Notes under the pieces: generated by a model
The model's database searches: none
What the model was told of the DNA's origin: nothing
The model's input: the letters and a program-made list of their open reading frames with translations, nothing else
NCBI RefSeq assembly: GCF_029269745.1
Contig: NZ_JARJHT010000001.1
Location: 496,001-560,000, forward strand
Length of the DNA: 64,000 bases
Reading direction: 5' to 3'
Source: Polluticoccus soli
GTDB lineage: Bacteria; Bacteroidota; Bacteroidia; Chitinophagales; Chitinophagaceae
Shown here: piece after piece, positions 61,857-64,000 of the stretch
Position numbering within the stretch: the stretch's first letter is position 1
Layout: every line of letters begins with the position of its first letter
Made by a program: the position numbers and the translations under genes

Positions 61857-62897
61857 ATGCAGTATAGCCTAACTTTTCCTACCGGTACCGTCCAATACAT
61901 GCTTCATAGCCATTTTGAGGCACTGGATGGCATTTGCGACCGTAAACAGGCAATTATCATTACCGATAGTAATATTGCGGGTCAGTATAAAAGCCTTTTT
62001 CAATCGTTCCAAGCGGTGATCACCATACCTGCAGGTGAAAAGAACAAGTCATTGACCACAGCCAGTTCTGTCATTACCCAGCTTTTGGCCCAGAAAACCA
62101 CAAAAAAGACCTGGATAATCGGTGTAGGAGGAGGTGTGGTAACGGATATTGCAGGATTTGTTGCATCTGTTTATATGCGCGGGGTACCCTTCGGTTTTGT
62201 ACCCACCTCCCTTTTAGGGATGGTAGATGCTGCTATCGGTGGAAAAAACGGGGTTAACCTAGGACTTCAGAAAAACCTGGTAGGCAACATCAAGCAGCCC
62301 AGGTTCATTTTATACGATACAAGCTTTCTGAAAACACTCCCTGAGAAGGAATGGAGTAATGGGTTTGCGGAAATAATTAAGTACGCCATGGTTTTTGACG
62401 AGCGTCTTTTTACAGAACTGTCAAAAAGGGACATTGGTTACTACAGGGACAACCCGAATGCACTGTCGACCCTGATCGAAAGCTGTGTAAATATGAAGAA
62501 CAAAATAGTACTGGCCGATGAACAGGAAGGCGGTGCCAGGAAACTATTGAACTTCGGGCATACTGCCGGCCATGCCTTTGAAACTCTTTACCAACTGCCA
62601 CACGGCTATGCGGTAGGACTAGGAATGATCCTTGCCTGCATCATCTCTGAAAAATATGGCCTGCATAGTTCGGCCAAGAATAAACTTGCGATCGCCCTGC
62701 TGAAGTATCAATTGCCAATAACGCTTGATTTTGACAAGAGCAGGATCATGGAAATATTGCGCCTTGACAAGAAGGGCAATGCAGACTCCATCGACTTCAT
62801 AATGTTGCAGCACATTGGAGAAGCGGTTGTAAGAAATATTCCTTTCGATGTGATAGAGAACTCACTATCCTATTTTACCTATGCAAGCAGCCATTAG
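61857..62897 (+). CDS. aroB: 3-dehydroquinate synthase
   Basis: 346 residues, second step of the shikimate pathway (DAHP to 3-dehydroquinate, NAD- and metal-dependent). It shows VGGGVVTDIAGFVASVYMRGVPFGFVPTSLLGMVDAAIGGKNGVN, the family signature, then LPEKEWSNGFAEIIKYAM and the metal His in LNFGHTAGHAFE. A TATTTTTG element lies 8 bases before the start, so the transcript may be nearly leaderless. It overlaps aroA by 17 bases. Confidence 0.95.
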   Translation: MQYSLTFPTGTVQYMLHSHFEALDGICDRKQAIIITDSNIAGQYKSLFQSFQAVITIPAGEKNKSLTTASSVITQLLAQKTTKKTWIIGVGGGVVTDIAGFVASVYMRGVPFGFVPTSLLGMVDAAIGGKNGVNLGLQKNLVGNIKQPRFILYDTSFLKTLPEKEWSNGFAEIIKYAMVFDERLFTELSKRDIGYYRDNPNALSTLIESCVNMKNKIVLADEQEGGARKLLNFGHTAGHAFETLYQLPHGYAVGLGMILACIISEKYGLHSSAKNKLAIALLKYQLPITLDFDKSRIMEILRLDKKGNADSIDFIMLQHIGEAVVRNIPFDVIENSLSYFTYASSH

Positions 62898-64000
62898 CCC
62901 GGGAAACCTCTTTGGAGATATCCAGGTTCCTGCTTCAAAAAGCATGATGCAACGGGTGTGCGCTGCCGCATTGCTGCATAATGGTAAAACAACCATTATT
63001 AACCCGGGTATGTCAGATGATGACAATGCAGCGCTTAACATTATACAAGCGCTGGGAGCTGATGTAGAGCAATTGGACAACCGCATTGAGATAACTAGTC
63101 ATGGTATATTTCCGAAGACAGATTCTATCTTTTGCGGGGAGAGCGGGCTTGCTGCCAGGCTATTCATACCCATTGCCGCCTTGTCGAATAAAGCGATTCG
63201 TATAGATGGCTCGGGCAGCTTAATAACACGCCCACTCGACTTGTTTACCGAAGTGCTGCCAAGAATGAATGTTACCGTTCAGCACAATTCTGGCAAACTA
63301 CCATTTGTGGTTCAGGGTCCTCTTCAGGCTAAGGATATTGAACTGGATGGCTCTTTGTCCTCTCAGTTTCTCAGCGGCATTTTATTTGCAGCGGGATACG
63401 ATTTGCAAGAACCAATAAACATCACTGTCAACGAGCTCAAAAGCATTCCTTATATCGATCTTACACTGGCTGTACTCAAGCGGTTTGGCTACGTGATCGG
63501 GCATAATGGCTACAAAGTTTTCACCATCCAGCCAAGGGTCAACGTTCCAAACGAGATTACCATTGACATAGAAGGAGATTGGAGCAGTGCTGCTGTATTG
63601 ATGGTAGGAGCGGCATTAACAGGTGCTGCTAAGTTCTCGGGATTGAGCATCAACAGCCAACAGGCAGATACTGCTATTCTGCAAGCACTAAACCTTGCCG
63701 GAGCTCAAGTAACTGTAGATAATACGATCGAAGTCAAACAAGGCCCGTTGAAAGGATTTGAATTTGACGCGACTCACTGCCCTGATCTTTTCCCGGCACT
63801 AGCCATACTCGCATCCTGCTGCCCCGGCGAAAGCCGCATACATGGCGTACATCGATTGATCCATAAAGAAAGCAACAGGATAGAAAGTATCTCTGATATG
63901 CTGGAGGCCTTTGAAGTATTTCATGCGGTTGAGGATGATGCTTTATATATCGAGGGCAAGCGCACTTTTGAGCCAGCTAAAATATTTTCACACAACGACC
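62881..64000 (+). CDS. aroA: 3-phosphoshikimate 1-carboxyvinyltransferase (EPSP synthase), cut off by the window end
   Basis: 373 residues present; the 3' end is beyond the window. The enzyme joins phosphoenolpyruvate to shikimate-3-phosphate. ATG 62881 is inside aroB. Visible: VPASKSMMQRVCAAALL (substrate Lys-Ser), GESGLAARLFIP (the family has GxSGTxxR; here SGLAAR), RIDGSGSLITRPLDLF, SLSSQFLSGIL, IEGDWSSAAVLMV, DLFPALAILASCC and HRLIHKESNRIESI. The VPASKS and SGLAAR sequences suggest a divergent subtype typical of Bacteroidota. Part of an aroB-aroA unit. Confidence 0.93.
   Translation, partial: MQAAISPGNLFGDIQVPASKSMMQRVCAAALLHNGKTTIINPGMSDDDNAALNIIQALGADVEQLDNRIEITSHGIFPKTDSIFCGESGLAARLFIPIAALSNKAIRIDGSGSLITRPLDLFTEVLPRMNVTVQHNSGKLPFVVQGPLQAKDIELDGSLSSQFLSGILFAAGYDLQEPINITVNELKSIPYIDLTLAVLKRFGYVIGHNGYKVFTIQPRVNVPNEITIDIEGDWSSAAVLMVGAALTGAAKFSGLSINSQQADTAILQALNLAGAQVTVDNTIEVKQGPLKGFEFDATHCPDLFPALAILASCCPGESRIHGVHRLIHKESNRIESISDMLEAFEVFHAVEDDALYIEGKRTFEPAKIFSHND

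Noticed and set aside
1-64000. tRNA, rRNA, insertion sequences, riboswitches
   Set aside because: Reading the intergenic stretches on both strands showed no cloverleaf, rRNA segment, transposase or known riboswitch core; short or divergent RNAs could have been missed by eye.

Overview
The window looks like a chromosomal segment from a member of the Bacteroidota, probably Chitinophagaceae or a close relative. Several features point there: a SprE/PorW-like type IX secretion protein, a subtilase with a type IX (Por) sorting domain, many proteins with Sec or lipoprotein signals, DUF3667 and DUF1573 genes, S9B and M13 peptidases, a zinc-free L36, and promoters of the Bacteroidota type (TTTG or TTG, about 19 bases, then TAnnTTTG) before many genes. 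Base composition is moderate and fairly even. I saw no tRNA or rRNA gene, no insertion sequence, no CRISPR array and no phage module. Most of the window is housekeeping DNA with a few odd loci.

Layout. 1-6.5 kb: truncated RelA/SpoT, a very long SprE/PorW-like protein with an eleven-residue repeat domain, then an atpZ/atpI-like pair and a SprT-like gene divergent from it. 6.6-19 kb: M13 peptidase, vWA protein, OmpL-like porin, PepT, DUF1573, UbiA-type prenyltransferase, DapB, DPP-IV-like peptidase and an alpha/beta hydrolase. 19-24 kb: KdsA, serine dehydratase, SppA and a repeat-rich intergenic locus. 24-34 kb: GNAT, DUF3667, amidohydrolase, FolK, RecQ, RicT/PSP1 with a long Q/G/P-rich tail, a stand-alone receiver and HolB. 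34-39.5 kb: SPFH-Arc pair, membrane GT-C-like protein, patatin, thioesterase and AlkC-like glycosylase. 39.5-43.3 kb: the ribosomal alpha-operon block infA-rpmJ-rpsM-rpsK-rpsD-rpoA-rplQ with its own promoter. 43.4-46.2 kb: SRPBCC protein, heptose genes gmhA and gmhB, and queA. 46.5-53 kb: a 1206-residue phosphoesterase-like/outer-membrane-barrel fusion, an RRM protein and a second GT-C-like protein. 52.6-64 kb: M20 dipeptidase, Kazal-like lipoprotein, cytidylate kinase, PolX-like/PHP protein, RsmB-like methyltransferase, subtilase plus lipoprotein, MnmA, AroB and truncated AroA.

How the genes connect. The envelope is the main theme. KdsA, GmhA and GmhB feed the LPS inner core. Two GT-C-like proteins may decorate envelope glycans. 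The subtilase is a predicted type IX cargo and SprE/PorW a predicted part of that machine. RelA, RecQ, HolB, PolX-like, AlkC, QueA, MnmA, RsmB and the ribosomal block are information-processing functions.

The most unusual items are: (i) the SprE/PorW-like N-terminus, an almost perfect 11-residue repeat with a 71-residue super-period; (ii) the 46.5-50.1 kb fusion, whose phosphoesterase domain has lost most metal ligands and whose middle carries kinase-like motifs; (iii) a PolX homologue with an intact PHP site but no polymerase carboxylates; (iv) an alternating GGCAA/TTGCC array before sprE; (v) a 58-bp perfect palindrome between recQ and ricT; (vi) the 23.2-23.65 kb repeat locus. I found no clear multi-gene undescribed defence or mobile system.
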